A DNA stretch of 64,000 nucleotides from Francisella uliginis. Its GTDB lineage: Bacteria; Pseudomonadota; Gammaproteobacteria; Francisellales; Francisellaceae. Shown in pieces: positions 1-10,020 of this stretch. How positions within the stretch are numbered: the stretch's first letter is position 1; each line of letters starts with the position of its first letter. The stretch is taken from assembly GCF_001895265.1 (NCBI RefSeq), contig NZ_CP016796.1:1736001-1800000 (forward strand). The letters run 5' to 3'. The notes under the pieces are model-generated. The model saw only the letters and a list, made by a program, of their open reading frames with translations. It had not been told where the DNA came from and searched no databases. Made by a program: the position numbers and the translations under genes.

Positions 1-1002
1 TGCGCCATAAATATATGCTCTAAGTAACACCCCAATATTACCGTTAAACGCAGATAGTCTACCGATAGTATTAGGTACATCTTTTTCCTCTAACCATACA
101 AATTTATTATCTTTTTTACCAACCATTGGTACAGGTAAAAACTCTTTTAATTTGTCATTAACAGCTACTGGACCAGCACCTGGACCGCCACCACCATGAG
201 GAGTTGCAAAAGTTTTATGTAAATTCATATGTAAAACATCAAAGCCCATATCTCCAGGGCGCGCTTTACCCATGATCGCATTTAGGTTTGCGCCATCATA
301 GTATAGTAAACCGCCAGCCTCATGAACTTTCTTTGCGATCACAGCTATACTTCTTTCAAATACCCCAACAGTAGATGGATTTGTAAGCATAATACCAGCA
401 GTTTTTGGTCCTAGCACTTTATCAAGAGCTTCGATATCAATATCACCACACTTCTTAGTTGGAATCTCGATAACTTTTAAGCCACACACTTTTGCAGTAG
501 CTGGGTTTGTACCATGAGCTGCATCTGGCACAATAATTTCATTACGCTCAAAATCACCACGTTTATGATGATAAGCTTTGATCATAGCTACACCTGCAAA
601 CTCACCTTGAGCGCCTGCCATAGGTGCAAGTGAAACACCAGTCATACCTGTTAGCTCTTTTATCAAATCTTGTAGATCATATAAACACTCTAGAGTACCT
701 TGAGCACTTTGTGTACTTGCATACGGATGTCTTTCTAAAAAACCAGGTAGCGAAGCATACTTATGTGCTGCACGAGGATTGTACTTCATAGTACAAGAAC
801 CTAGTGGATAAAAATTTGTATCTATACAAAAATTCTTACGTGATAGTTGTGTATAATGTCTAACAACATCTAACTCAGCTTGTTCAGGCAAAATAGGTTT
901 TTTAGAACGAAGCATATTTGCTGGAATATCCGAAGTATCACCTTTTTTACTTGGCATTACAGCTGGTGAGTTTACACCTCTAGTTTTTTCAAAAATAACC
1001 AT
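1..1002 (-). CDS. gcvPB: Glycine dehydrogenase (decarboxylating) subunit 2, GcvPB, 3' part missing
   Basis: C-terminal half of the split P-protein of the glycine cleavage system. It decarboxylates glycine on PLP and passes the aminomethyl group to lipoyl-GcvH. The reading frame runs from ATG at 1002 ([10 protein letters not shown]) off the window start. The PLP-lysine segment [16 protein letters not shown] is present, so this subunit carries the cofactor. It begins 4 bases after the gcvPA stop, and its Shine-Dalgarno AGGAGG overlaps the last codons and stop of gcvPA, which suggests translational coupling. The product is cut by the window edge and about 334 residues are visible. Last gene of the gcvT-H-PA-PB cluster. 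Identification is firm from the motif and context. Confidence 0.96.
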   Translation of the reverse strand, partial: MVIFEKTRGVNSPAVMPSKKGDTSDIPANMLRSKKPILPEQAELDVVRHYTQLSRKNFCIDTNFYPLGSCTMKYNPRAAHKYASLPGFLERHPYASTQSAQGTLECLYDLQDLIKELTGMTGVSLAPMAGAQGEFAGVAMIKAYHHKRGDFERNEIIVPDAAHGTNPATAKVCGLKVIEIPTKKCGDIDIEALDKVLGPKTAGIMLTNPSTVGVFERSIAVIAKKVHEAGGLLYYDGANLNAIMGKARPGDMGFDVLHMNLHKTFATPHGGGGPGAGPVAVNDKLKEFLPVPMVGKKDNKFVWLEEKDVPNTIGRLSAFNGNIGVLLRAYIYGA

Positions 1003-1006
1003 TTAA

Positions 1007-2374
1007 TTAACCTCCTAACCTAGCTAGAACTTTCTTAGTCGCTGCAATATATTCATCTAGATCTTCTTGTGTATGAATTTCAGTAGCGCAAATCATAATA
1101 GATTTTTCTAAGTCGTTACTATATTCACCCAAGAAATATCCGGCATCAATACCTTCTTTTTCCATTTCTGTTACGAAAGTTGTTGCGTTTACAGGTAAAT
1201 CAATAACCACCTCATTAAAAAATGCTTTATCAAACCTAATACTTACACCATCTAATTTAGATAACTCATTTGCTAGGTTTGTTGTATTTTCATGAGATAC
1301 ACTAGCAACTCTTTCTAGACCTTCAGCACCAAGCAAACTCATATAAATAGTTGCAGCTGTTACCATAAGACCTTGGTTAGTACAGATATTAGAAGTAGCT
1401 TTTGCACGGCGAATATGTTGCTCTCTAGCTTGTAGAGTTAAGCAAAAACCTTCATTACCATCTAGATCAACAGTTCTACCAACAATACGACCTGGCATTT
1501 GACGCACATGAGGCATTTTACAAGTCATAAAGCCAAAATATGGACCGCCTGAAGCTAAAGGCACACCCATAGGCTGACCCTCACCACAGACTATATCAGC
1601 ACCTTTTTCACCCCATTCAGCTGGTGATTTTAAGATTGCTAAGGACATTGGATTAGTTACAGCTATAGCTAAAGCTCCATGTTCATGCGCCCAATCTGTC
1701 AGACTATCAACATCTGCAAGTTGACCTAAGAAATTAGGACTTTGGACAACTACCGCAGCATATTGAGTATCAGCAAAATCAGCTAGCTTTGCTATATCTG
1801 TTTTACCATTTTTAGAGTCCAAGTTTACAACATCAATCTCAATACCTTGATGCTTCGTAATTGTTTCTAGTACATTTAAGTACGTTGGATGTAACGCTTC
1901 AGCTATTAGGACTTTTTGTGATTTTGCCTTTTTATTAGAGCGAATCGCCATAAGTACAGACTCTGCTAATGCAGTTGCCCCATCATACATAGATGCATTT
2001 GATACATCCATACCAGTTAGTCCTGCCATCATGGTTTGGAATTCATAGATAACTTGTAGACCACCTTGAGAAGCCTCAGCTTGATATGGTGTATATGCTG
2101 TATAAAATTCTCCACGAGCTACAATATCCCATATCGCTGAAGGAATATAATGACTATATGCCCCAGCTCCTATGTAGTTAGTATTATGGTGATTCTTATT
2201 AGCTCTTTTTCTTGCAACATTTGCTAATTGTATTTCATTGATTCCGTCTGGAATTTTTAGAGCATTGGCTCTTAGCTGAGCAGGAATCTCATCAAATAAC
2301 TGATCTACAGAGCTTGCTCCTATAGTATCCAGCATTTTTTTAATTTGTTCAGACTTATGTGGTATAAAAGACAT
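1007..2374 (-). CDS. gcvPA: Glycine dehydrogenase (decarboxylating) subunit 1, GcvPA
   Basis: N-terminal-type subunit of the two-subunit P-protein, 455 residues, a usual length for this family. It has the aminotransferase-like fold but no PLP lysine; that residue is in GcvPB just downstream. Visible family signatures are [16 protein letters not shown] near residue 70, [13 protein letters not shown] near 95 and [10 protein letters not shown] near 273. Glycine cleavage yields CO2, ammonia and 5,10-methylene-THF in the cytoplasm. The 76-base gap to gcvH fits one transcript with gcvT and gcvH. In E. coli GcvP is a single long chain; the split form is known in other bacteria. Confidence 0.96.
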   Translation of the reverse strand: MSFIPHKSEQIKKMLDTIGASSVDQLFDEIPAQLRANALKIPDGINEIQLANVARKRANKNHHNTNYIGAGAYSHYIPSAIWDIVARGEFYTAYTPYQAEASQGGLQVIYEFQTMMAGLTGMDVSNASMYDGATALAESVLMAIRSNKKAKSQKVLIAEALHPTYLNVLETITKHQGIEIDVVNLDSKNGKTDIAKLADFADTQYAAVVVQSPNFLGQLADVDSLTDWAHEHGALAIAVTNPMSLAILKSPAEWGEKGADIVCGEGQPMGVPLASGGPYFGFMTCKMPHVRQMPGRIVGRTVDLDGNEGFCLTLQAREQHIRRAKATSNICTNQGLMVTAATIYMSLLGAEGLERVASVSHENTTNLANELSKLDGVSIRFDKAFFNEVVIDLPVNATTFVTEMEKEGIDAGYFLGEYSNDLEKSIMICATEIHTQEDLDEYIAATKKVLARLGG

Positions 2375-2450
2375 ACTTCCTCCATGCCTTTGTATAAGAA
2401 TTTCTTAAAAGAGTAAATTAGTAAGACTTTATAGTGTTATAGAAACTAGT

Positions 2451-2834
2451 CTAGTCTTGCATATTTTTTGCATAATCTTCAGCACCTAATAAATCACCTA
2501 GCTGAGACTCATCAGAGATTTTTAGTTTAAATAACCAACCATCTTTGTATGGTGCATGATTTACTTGCGAAGGATCATCTACTAAAGACTCATTTACTTC
2601 TATAATTTCACCATCAAGTGGAGAATACACATCTGATGCTGCTTTCACAGACTCCACAACACATGTATCATCACCTCTTGAGAACTCTTCTCCAACCTCA
2701 GGAAGCTCAACATATACCAAATCTCCAAGTAATGACTGAGCGTGCTCTGTAATACCTACTATTACTTCATCACCCTCTACTTTGATCCACTCATGTGACT
2801 TTGTATATTTTAATTCATTAGGAATATTTGACAT
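2451..2834 (-). CDS. gcvH: Glycine cleavage system H protein
   Basis: Lipoyl carrier protein of the glycine cleavage system, 127 residues. The lipoylation site is Lys64 in the motif [10 protein letters not shown]. The protein shuttles the methylamine group from the P-protein to the T-protein and electrons to dihydrolipoamide dehydrogenase, whose gene lpdA lies at 54.8 kb in this window. The start at 2834 has a good upstream purine run (GGAGG, read on the minus strand). It sits 117 bases after the gcvT stop and 76 before gcvPA. Length and motif match the family exactly. Confidence 0.97.
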   Translation of the reverse strand: MSNIPNELKYTKSHEWIKVEGDEVIVGITEHAQSLLGDLVYVELPEVGEEFSRGDDTCVVESVKAASDVYSPLDGEIIEVNESLVDDPSQVNHAPYKDGWLFKLKISDESQLGDLLGAEDYAKNMQD

Positions 2835-2951
2835 TTTTTACCTCCAATAATTAACCAATTTAATTTTTTACTTAAAACTTGCAATACTAATAGTTTAAAA
2901 TTTATTGTCACTCTAAAACTTAGCTAAAATGACATGAGTACTTTATATAAT

Positions 2952-4028
2952 CTATATTAAAGATTTACCATTTTTGACAAATCTAGGTTTCACAATCTCA
3001 ACGTCTAACTCTTTACCACGTATATTTACTTTAGGATTACTTCCTTGTTTAGGAACATACGCCAAAGCTATAGCAATTTTCAAAGTTGGTGAAAAGCTAC
3101 CGCTTGTAATATAACCTTTTTCACCATTATCAAAAACTATCTCTTGACCAGATCTTAAAACACCTTTTGATCTAAGAACTATGCCAGCCCACTTAGTATC
3201 TATACCTTTTGCTTTCTTAGCCAATAAGGCTTTTTTACCTATAAAGTTTCTATCCTCATCAGATAAGTCAACGCTCCAGCCAAGACCTCTTTCTAAAGGT
3301 GTTGTTGAGCTATCCATATCTGAGCCATATAAGTGCATACCTGCTTCTAATCTAAGCGTATCTCTAGCACCAAGGCCCGCTGGTGTTGCTCCATATTTTA
3401 ATAAGCTATTCCAAAATTCTACAGCTTGATCTGCAGGAAGCATTATCTCAAAACCATCCTCTCCAGTATAACCTGTACGAGCAAACATCCACTTACTAAA
3501 AAACTTAAATGAAAAAGGCTTAAGATGATCTAACTGTTCAGCAATATCTGATGTTACTACATGCTCAACTATTTCAGCTGCCTTTGGCCCTTGAACTGCT
3601 ACTATAGCTAAATCTTCTTGAGGAGTTACATCAACAGCAAAATCTTTAGCATTTTCTCTAAACCATGCTACATCAGATTCTCTATTACCTGCATTTACAA
3701 CGATTCTAAAATTTTCTTCATCAATTTTATAAGTAATTAAATCATCAACAATTCCAGCTTCATGATTTAGCATACAGCCATACTGCGCTTTATTGCTTAA
3801 TAATTTAGCCACATCATTTGCTAACATATGGCGTAAGAATTTTTCGGCATCCTTACCTTTGATATCTACAGCAAGCATATGTGAAACATCAAATACACCA
3901 CAATTTTCTCTAACATTATTGTGCTCTTGAATCTGTGAGCCATAGTTAATTGGCATTGACCAACCAGAAAAATCAACCATTTTAGCATTAGCAGCTACAT
4001 GCGCTTCGTAAAGAGGAGTTTTTAACAT
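2952..4028 (-). CDS. gcvT: Glycine cleavage system T protein (aminomethyltransferase)
   Basis: Transfers the methylene group from aminomethyl-lipoyl-GcvH to tetrahydrofolate and releases ammonia. 358 residues, close to E. coli GcvT. The N-terminus [26 protein letters not shown] and the segment GVFDVSHM are typical GCV_T folate-binding signatures, as are the [12 protein letters not shown] and [12 protein letters not shown] stretches. It is the first gene of gcvT-H-PA-PB. Only 90 bases separate it from the upstream decarboxylase gene, and that gap holds no glycine-riboswitch architecture. The Shine-Dalgarno is weak. Confidence 0.96.
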   Translation of the reverse strand: MLKTPLYEAHVAANAKMVDFSGWSMPINYGSQIQEHNNVRENCGVFDVSHMLAVDIKGKDAEKFLRHMLANDVAKLLSNKAQYGCMLNHEAGIVDDLITYKIDEENFRIVVNAGNRESDVAWFRENAKDFAVDVTPQEDLAIVAVQGPKAAEIVEHVVTSDIAEQLDHLKPFSFKFFSKWMFARTGYTGEDGFEIMLPADQAVEFWNSLLKYGATPAGLGARDTLRLEAGMHLYGSDMDSSTTPLERGLGWSVDLSDEDRNFIGKKALLAKKAKGIDTKWAGIVLRSKGVLRSGQEIVFDNGEKGYITSGSFSPTLKIAIALAYVPKQGSNPKVNIRGKELDVEIVKPRFVKNGKSLI

Positions 4029-4118
4029 AAGAAATTACCCACTAAATTTGAACTCTAACAAAAGACACTATACATCTTTTTATGCACTTTTATAAGCATT
4101 TTTTCTCAAAAAAATTTA

Positions 4119-6260
4119 CTATTCTTGTTCATCAAGAACTTTTATATATAGCTTACCATCTTTAGCTCTCTCTGGACCATGAATATCCGTATCAAATCCT
4201 GGTAACATCGAACCTATTTTTTCTAACATTAATAAGAAATCTAGAATTACTTTTGATTCTGCTGTTACTCTTTCTCCTGGGAATATTACTGGAATTCCTG
4301 GCGGATAAGGAAGTACCATAACAGCACAAATATGCTCGTATATATCAGCTAAAGGAACTTTTTTAACTTTACCCTTTAATAATTTTTGAAAAGCTCTATG
4401 CGGATTTAGTTTTTGTTCTGGTAAAACATTAAAAGCATGATACATAAGGTTTGGTAAATTCGCATCTTTCATATATTGATGTAACTGTTCACTAATTTCT
4501 TGTATCCTTTTACCATCATAAAATTTTGGATCTTCAGCATATAGAGTTGGTAGCATTTTTTCTATCAAAGTATTTTCATCGTACATCTGTTTAAACTTAT
4601 TTAGCACAGATATAAGTCTTACAGATTTGGCTTTTGTAGTTCCTAAACTAAAGATAAACAATAAAGAATAAGGTCCAGATTTCTCAACAACAATATCATG
4701 CTCATCTAAGAACTTAGCCACAACATCTGCCGGAACACCCCAGTCTTGGACATCATTATCTTTTATACCTGGCGTCAAAATAGTTATTTTAATAGGATCT
4801 AGTGATAAAAAATCACCATCTACATTTTTAAAACCATGCCACTTCTCAGCATTTCTTAATAGCCAAGCTTCTTTGTTTGATATATTATCAGGTTGCCAAA
4901 CATCAAAAAACCAACCATTGGCTTCAGACTTTAATTTAACTAACTCTTGCCTAAAATCTATCGCTAAATTGATAGTTTTGTCTATAAGATTATAGCCTTG
5001 TTCACCTTCCATCATAGCGGCTGCCATTTCTGTACTTGAGACTATAGGATAAAACGGTGATGTTGAAGTATGCATCATGTATGCTTCATTTAAAACTTCT
5101 TCATTATAATCACCTTTGATATGAAGCATAGATGATTGGCTAAATGCGGCTAAAAGCTTATGTGTAGATTGTGTCTCAAAAATTATATGCTCAGGTTTAG
5201 GATTAATCTGCATTGCAGTTTTGTGCTTATATATCGGATGAAATATTGCATAAGGAATCCAAGCACTATCAAAATGTAACTTTTTAACATCTAATTCATT
5301 ATGTATTGTATCAGTATTATATAAGATTCCATCATAAGTTGAATTTGTAACAACTGCATATTCAGGCCATTTATCTGCAATATTACTATTATCTATTTTT
5401 TCTTGAATCGTTTCTCTTTGAAACTCACTTTTAGGTATCCCTCCAATTATGCCATAAGCATTTCTAGTTGGCTTAAGATATATAGGGTTAACATCAACCA
5501 TCATCATAAGATGAGTTATCGACTTATGACAATTTCTATCAACTAAAATAGTATCGCCATCAGCAACACTATACATTCCTACTATTTTATTTGCTGTTGA
5601 TGTGCCATTAGTTACGATAAGAGACCTTTCAGATTTAAAAACTTTTGAGATGTATTCTTCAGCATCTTTGTGAGCCTCTGAATGATCTAGCAAACTACCA
5701 AGTTCTTTCATTGAAATAGATAGGTCAGTTTTAAAAATATTCTCACCATAAAAATCATAAAACAAAGCACCTACTGGAGATCTTTGAAAACCATAGCCAC
5801 CCTGATGTCCCGGTGTACAAAATGATGAATTAAAATCTCTTGAATATTTAAATAACTCATAAGTTAATGGCGGTAATATATCATTAAAATAATTTGTAAT
5901 AGTCTTATGAATAAAATCAGAGTCCTCACCAGCTAAAGCGTCATACTGTAAGAAGTTGATATTTAGATTAAAATCTCTGAGATTAAGTTTGATACTTTGA
6001 TTATAATCAGAGGCAACAAATATGGGGAGTTTTGTATTTAAATGCGCAATATTATGAAAAGCCTCCACATTAAAGCTTGCCCTATCTAAGACAATACAAC
6101 ATATTCTTGAGTTCTCTTCAAGTATCTCAACAACCTCTGACATATTATCAATAATCAAAGTATTATATTGATATCCTTTAAGATCTCTTTCGATCTTTAA
6201 TAAAAAATTTTTTTTATATGACTTTAAAGAATCATTGTAGACAAATACTACTGTTTTCAT
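4119..6260 (-). CDS. cadA: Lysine decarboxylase-like, Orn/Lys/Arg decarboxylase family
   Basis: PLP-dependent amino acid decarboxylase, 713 residues, nearly the length of E. coli CadA/LdcC. Residues 1-125 form the N-terminal wing (response-regulator-like) domain, then the large PLP domain and the C-terminal domain. The PLP lysine is Lys368 in FETQSTHKLL, aligning with CadA Lys367. The substrate is probably lysine, giving cadaverine and consuming a proton; ornithine or arginine cannot be excluded by eye. No antiporter gene (CadB-like) is next to it, unlike the E. coli acid-resistance operon, so the role may be polyamine supply. It precedes gcvT by 90 bases on the same strand. Confidence 0.88.
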   Translation of the reverse strand: MKTVVFVYNDSLKSYKKNFLLKIERDLKGYQYNTLIIDNMSEVVEILEENSRICCIVLDRASFNVEAFHNIAHLNTKLPIFVASDYNQSIKLNLRDFNLNINFLQYDALAGEDSDFIHKTITNYFNDILPPLTYELFKYSRDFNSSFCTPGHQGGYGFQRSPVGALFYDFYGENIFKTDLSISMKELGSLLDHSEAHKDAEEYISKVFKSERSLIVTNGTSTANKIVGMYSVADGDTILVDRNCHKSITHLMMMVDVNPIYLKPTRNAYGIIGGIPKSEFQRETIQEKIDNSNIADKWPEYAVVTNSTYDGILYNTDTIHNELDVKKLHFDSAWIPYAIFHPIYKHKTAMQINPKPEHIIFETQSTHKLLAAFSQSSMLHIKGDYNEEVLNEAYMMHTSTSPFYPIVSSTEMAAAMMEGEQGYNLIDKTINLAIDFRQELVKLKSEANGWFFDVWQPDNISNKEAWLLRNAEKWHGFKNVDGDFLSLDPIKITILTPGIKDNDVQDWGVPADVVAKFLDEHDIVVEKSGPYSLLFIFSLGTTKAKSVRLISVLNKFKQMYDENTLIEKMLPTLYAEDPKFYDGKRIQEISEQLHQYMKDANLPNLMYHAFNVLPEQKLNPHRAFQKLLKGKVKKVPLADIYEHICAVMVLPYPPGIPVIFPGERVTAESKVILDFLLMLEKIGSMLPGFDTDIHGPERAKDGKLYIKVLDEQE

Positions 6261-6363
6261 AATTTACACAGCCTATAGAAATATAACCACCTACTAATGC
6301 AGTATACTAAATGTCAGTAAATTAAAAATGATTTTTTTTATTAAAGAAAGAGAAAAAATAAAG

Positions 6364-7059
6364 TTATTTAGAGTTTTCAACCAGCTCTATCTCGCCATCT
6401 ACTAGCCTATAGATTTTATTCATTCTTTGAGCTAATTTTTCATCATGTGTGACAATCACAAAACTAGTACCAAAATCATCACTTAGCTGTTGCATTAATT
6501 GAAAAATGCTTTCTGATCTTTGACTGTCAAGATTACCAGTTGGTTCATCTGCAAGAATACAATTTGGATTAGTTACTAATGCTCTAGCAATCGCAACTCT
6601 TTGACGCTCTCCACCTGATAGCTCTGCCGGTTTATGATTCGCACGATGATCTAGACCGACTTTTTCAAGAATTTCTTGAGCACGTTTTATTGAATCTTTT
6701 TTATTATATTTTTTAGTGATTGCTAATGGAATCATAACATTCTCAATAGCAGTAAACTCAGGTAAAAGATGATGTAATTGATATATAAAACCTAAATGTT
6801 TATTACGCATTATCGCTCTTTTATTCACAGATTGGTTATCAAATCTTTCACCCATTAAATGCACCTCACCAGAATTACATTTATCTAATCCTCCAAGTAC
6901 ATTTAATAAAGTAGTTTTACCAGAACCTGATAGACCTAATATAGCAACCTTCTCACCTTTTTTAATCTCAAGATTAATATCCTTAAGAATAGCTATATCA
7001 TTCTTAAATTCAGTATATTTCTTTGAAACATTCTTACAGCTTAAAACAATATCACTCAT
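6364..7059 (-). CDS. lolD: Lipoprotein-releasing ABC transporter ATP-binding protein LolD
   Basis: ATPase that drives extraction of outer-membrane lipoproteins from the inner membrane to LolA. 231 residues. Walker A GLSGSGKTT at 42-50, signature LSGGE at 147-151 and Walker B ILADEP at 168-173 followed by TGNLD are intact. This is the MacB/LolD subfamily pattern. It overlaps the upstream permease gene by 8 bases, so the two are translationally coupled. The call depends on the adjacent LolC-type permease; a generic MacB-like exporter is the alternative. Confidence 0.93.
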   Translation of the reverse strand: MSDIVLSCKNVSKKYTEFKNDIAILKDINLEIKKGEKVAILGLSGSGKTTLLNVLGGLDKCNSGEVHLMGERFDNQSVNKRAIMRNKHLGFIYQLHHLLPEFTAIENVMIPLAITKKYNKKDSIKRAQEILEKVGLDHRANHKPAELSGGERQRVAIARALVTNPNCILADEPTGNLDSQRSESIFQLMQQLSDDFGTSFVIVTHDEKLAQRMNKIYRLVDGEIELVENSK

Positions 7060-8314
7060 ATCTTAAGGCCTCTACTGGTTGAACTCTTGAAGCACTCCAA
7101 GCTGGATACAATGTTGCTAAAAAGCTTAAAAACATCGAAACTAAAGTTACTTTAACAACATCAGAAAACATTAGCTCTGATGGAATATAATCAATTAGAT
7201 AAACACTTGCACTTAAAAACTGTCTACCTGTAACATGCTGGATAAAATTAACGATCTCTGTAGCATAAGTTGATAATATCACTCCTAATAATACGCCAAT
7301 AATTGTACCTATCAGACCGATTATAAAACCTTGATATATAAATACTGTAATAATTTGACGTGATGACATTCCCATAGTTCTTAAAATAGCAATATCGCTA
7401 CGCTTATCTGTAACGACCATTACCAAAGATGACAGTAAATTAAATATTGCTACAGTTATTATCAATAGCAATATAAAGAACATCATAGTTTTTTCCATCT
7501 TCAACGCATCAAAAAATGATTTGTTTTCATCTGTCCAATCACGCGTGAAATAATATGATGATAAACCACCATCATTTAACTTATTTTTAATGGCTGGAGC
7601 ATCATAGACATTTTTGGTACCTAACTGTAACGATGTAATAGTATTTCCAGTTTCAAAAACTTTTTGAGCATCTTTGATATTAATCATCGCATAATAAGCA
7701 TCATACTGATAACTCACAGAGAAGATACCTGTTACTGTAAACTGCTTAATACGTGGGATCATACCTGCAGGAGTTAGACTGACTTTAGGTACTATGAGAG
7801 TAACTTTATCTCCTACAGATACTCCTAAATTACCTGCTAAGACACTACCTAAGACTATATTATATCCTTTACCATCATCCAAAGATGACAAATTCCCTTC
7901 AACAATATGCTTTTTAATTGGTAATACTTTAGTTTGATATTTTGGTTCTATGCCTTGAATCTGAACAAATGCCGTAGTACTGCCGCCAGCATTAGCACTA
8001 AGTAATCCTTGAGATTCAACTATTGGTGCAGTTGCTGTAACCTTAGGGTTGTCTGCTAATATTTTTTTTGAAAGTGACTGCCAATCTTCAAGCTTGCCAC
8101 CCATCTCATAAACCTTTAATGGTGGTACCATCATTAAAATTCTGCTTTTAATCTGCTGATCAAAACCATTCATAACAGACATTACTGTAATCAAAACCGC
8201 AACACCTAAGGATATTCCCAAAAACGATATCGCTGAAATAATAGATATAAACCTATTACGCTTCTTAGCGCGAATATATCTCAAACCAATAAATAAGGGT
8301 AAACTTCTAAACAT
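7052..8314 (-). CDS. lolC: Lipoprotein-releasing system permease LolC/LolE
   Basis: Inner-membrane permease of the Lol system, 420 residues. It has one N-terminal membrane segment (about residues 22-48), a long periplasmic MacB-type domain (about 50-270) and three C-terminal FtsX-type segments (about 275-305, 320-350, 380-405). The N-terminus FIGLRYIRAKKRNRFISIIS is characteristic of LolC/LolE. Only one permease gene is present, so a homodimer (LolF-type) is plausible. The first gene of a two-gene operon with lolD, starting at 8314; the divergent 8315-8535 region carries signals for both directions. Confidence 0.93.
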   Translation of the reverse strand: MFRSLPLFIGLRYIRAKKRNRFISIISAISFLGISLGVAVLITVMSVMNGFDQQIKSRILMMVPPLKVYEMGGKLEDWQSLSKKILADNPKVTATAPIVESQGLLSANAGGSTTAFVQIQGIEPKYQTKVLPIKKHIVEGNLSSLDDGKGYNIVLGSVLAGNLGVSVGDKVTLIVPKVSLTPAGMIPRIKQFTVTGIFSVSYQYDAYYAMINIKDAQKVFETGNTITSLQLGTKNVYDAPAIKNKLNDGGLSSYYFTRDWTDENKSFFDALKMEKTMMFFILLLIITVAIFNLLSSLVMVVTDKRSDIAILRTMGMSSRQIITVFIYQGFIIGLIGTIIGVLLGVILSTYATEIVNFIQHVTGRQFLSASVYLIDYIPSELMFSDVVKVTLVSMFLSFLATLYPAWSASRVQPVEALRYE

Positions 8315-8395
8315 TTAATTTTTTAATCAGAAAAATTGTAGTATAGGATAACATATTAGATTCTGAAAAAACATTTCAAAAATAATTGCCAAATA

Positions 8396-8495
8396 TTTAT
8401 TTAATTTAAATTTTGGCAACCTTTGTTAAAAATTAATTGCCCTTGTTAATTTTACATAATTGCCATAGCTCTTTTTTATCTTATAATAGTGGCAA
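8396..8495. promoter_or_regulatory. Cluster of TTGCC/GGCAA half-sites in a divergent promoter region
   Basis: Five copies of TTGCC or its complement occur within 100 bases: 8396-8400, 8415-8419 (reverse), 8437-8441, 8460-8464 and 8491-8495 (reverse). The first two form an inverted repeat TTGCCAAA-N8-TTTGGCAA. In such AT-rich DNA this density is unlikely by chance. The cluster lies between the start of lolC (minus) and a small ORF (plus) and overlaps the plus-strand promoter, so it could be an operator. The regulator is unknown. Confidence 0.4.
8460..8487 (+). promoter_or_regulatory. Sigma70-type promoter for a small ORF and structured transcript
   Basis: TTGCCA at 8460-8465 and a consensus TATAAT at 8482-8487 are separated by 16 bases. 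It points rightwards and predicts a start near 8494, about 40 bases before the ATG of the 33-codon ORF at 8535. No other plus-strand gene is downstream, so it must serve that ORF, the nested inverted repeat at 8635-8737, or both. Confidence 0.6.
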
Positions 8496-8534
8496 AGATT
8501 ATTTTTAGATAAAAAATCAATATATAGGATAAAA

Positions 8535-8636
8535 ATGTTTTTTAGACCTCAACTTAACTATCTTTGTATCTGCTTAGGAGGATTAGTTATAACTTACACA
8601 GGTATATCATTATTAATCTTAGAGACGATGTTCTAA
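8535..8636 (+). CDS. Small hydrophobic peptide, 33 residues, unknown function
   Basis: Short ORF starting MFFRPQLNYLCICLGG and ending LLILETMF, with one predicted membrane segment across residues 9-28. It has a consensus promoter (8460-8487) and an upstream AGGAT that could act as ribosome binding site at 8526-8530. The stop codon overlaps the left arm of a strong inverted repeat. It faces away from lolC and towards the LysR gene. I do not recognise the family. It could be a small regulatory membrane protein or a type I toxin-like peptide; neither is shown. Confidence 0.5.
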   Translation: MFFRPQLNYLCICLGGLVITYTGISLLILETMF

Positions 8637-8737
8637 ATACAGTTAGTATTAATTTTATAAATCAGATGTTGCCCCACACGCTATAACTCTATGCGACATC
8701 TAGATAATAAATCCCGTAAAATATACTAACTGTATTT
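8635..8737 (+). ncRNA. Candidate structured RNA: nested inverted repeat
   Basis: Perfect 15-base arms AAATACAGTTAGTAT (8635-8649) and the complement (8723-8737) enclose 73 bases. Pairing probably extends inward by ATTTTA/TAAAAT after a small bulge. Inside is a second stem, AGATGTTGC with GCGACATCT, with one G-U pair and a loop of about 20 bases. Transcription from the 8460 promoter would include it. It lacks a T-run, so it is not a standard intrinsic terminator, although it sits between convergent genes. Alternatives are a small mobile element with terminal repeats or a mRNA 3' stabiliser. Confidence 0.5.
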
Positions 8738-8779
8738 AAACAATTTAATAGTACCCTTTCTTTAACAACTAAACGATAT

Positions 8780-9733
8780 TTACCAACGTTGAAAAATTTC
8801 CATACAAATATCTTTTATAGCTTTGCCTGTTTGTTTGGCTTTTTCAACATCTTGAGCATGAATATTTGTTAATACAATAGTATCAAATGGTCGAGTTTTA
8901 TATTCAGGAAGTAAGTTGACTATTTCATAGTTTTCCTCACTTGGCTCATCAAAATATTTTTCAGGAAGCAACCCTATTCCATAACCTAAACGTACAAGAT
9001 CTCTTAACTGAACTAATACATCCGTGGCAAAGTTACCATTGATTACAACAGAATGCTCTTTATTATCATCATCAAGCAGATTCCAGCGAGTTTTTGACCA
9101 AAGATTTGTATATAAACAATTATGATCTTTCAGGTCTTCTAATTTCTTTGGTTCACCATGCTGTTTTAAATATTCTTTAGAAGCAAAAATCTTCATAATA
9201 TCTGAACGTCGTGTAACAATATTCCAGTGATCAGGGTTTATTGCATGAAAGAACAAATCTTCTGTTATACAAATATCAAAATGTTGAATAAAGTTTTTAA
9301 GCTTAAGGATTTCACGCTCCATCATATTAAATGTATATGTTGATAATTCAATTTTAATATTTGGAATTTTTTCTTTTAACTTAGGATAAATGTTATAAAT
9401 AAAAAAGTATGAGAAACCAATAGATAAAAATATTTTGATAGGAATATTCTCATCATCAAGGTTACTAATATTTCCCTCTACATCATCTAATGCTTTATCA
9501 ATACTCTCAAGATGGTTTAATGTCGAGTTATATAAGATTCTACCTGCAGAAGTTAACTCAATACCTTTATTTGAGCGTGTTATTAATTTCTTACCGATTT
9601 GATCTTCAAGTTGCGAAATTTGTCTTGAAATAGTGGTATGAGCTATTCCAAGCACTGCGCTTGCCTGGGAAAAAGAACCACTGTTTATTAATGTCTTAAA
9701 AAAATATAAATTATCGTAAACTTTCTTCATCAC
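8780..9733 (-). CDS. LysR-family transcriptional regulator
   Basis: 317 residues. The N-terminal winged HTH occupies about residues 5-65 (FFKTLINSGSFSQASAVLGIAHTTISRQISQLEDQIGKKLITRS), followed by a periplasmic-binding-like effector domain from about residue 95. The effector is not predictable. It lies 92 bases after the 64-residue membrane protein and on the same strand as the small-peptide operon, so it may be its last gene or a separate unit. It could also regulate the half-site cluster near 8.4 kb; this is only a positional guess. Confidence 0.93.
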   Translation of the reverse strand: MMKKVYDNLYFFKTLINSGSFSQASAVLGIAHTTISRQISQLEDQIGKKLITRSNKGIELTSAGRILYNSTLNHLESIDKALDDVEGNISNLDDENIPIKIFLSIGFSYFFIYNIYPKLKEKIPNIKIELSTYTFNMMEREILKLKNFIQHFDICITEDLFFHAINPDHWNIVTRRSDIMKIFASKEYLKQHGEPKKLEDLKDHNCLYTNLWSKTRWNLLDDDNKEHSVVINGNFATDVLVQLRDLVRLGYGIGLLPEKYFDEPSEENYEIVNLLPEYKTRPFDTIVLTNIHAQDVEKAKQTGKAIKDICMEIFQRW

Positions 9734-9825
9734 TATATAAACTATAAAAGGCTATATAGAGTAATAATATCAACTTATTCGAGCTTTTGTTTGTTATTAT
9801 TAAAAATTAACTTCAGAAAGCGACT

Positions 9826-10020
9826 TCAAAAACAGAAAAAAAACCTCTTAGACAAATTTATAATATTAGTAACAGCAAGCTTTAATCGATAAAAATAGAC
9901 TATAAAAGCCGCTCTATAGAACTTAACTAATCGATATATAAACAATCCCTCTAATACTACAAAGGTCCCAGTAAAATAACACATCAAAACAATAAATAAA
10001 GCTAAGATCCAATTACGCAT
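9826..10020 (-). CDS. Small membrane protein, unknown
   Basis: 64 residues with one clear hydrophobic segment (about 4-30, WILALFIVLMCYFTGTFVVL) and a second amphipathic region rich in Phe, Tyr, Lys and Arg. Its ATG at 10020 lies 8 bases inside the preceding 172-residue gene, which suggests translational coupling and supports it as real. Last small gene in the minus-strand operon that begins with the Cys-rich peptides. I do not recognise it. A role as membrane anchor, exporter accessory or immunity factor is possible but speculative. Confidence 0.55.
   Translation of the reverse strand: MRNWILALFIVLMCYFTGTFVVLEGLFIYRLVKFYRAAFIVYFYRLKLAVTNIINLSKRFFFCF

Noticed and set aside
3181-3429. 82-codon plus-strand ORF
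   Set aside because: Antisense shadow of gcvT with no upstream signal.
4029-4118. Possible glycine riboswitch before gcvT
   Set aside because: The gap is only 90 bases and lacks the tandem aptamer sequence pattern.
8635-8737. Intrinsic terminator interpretation of the nested repeat
   Set aside because: No T-run follows either arm, so a classic terminator is unlikely.
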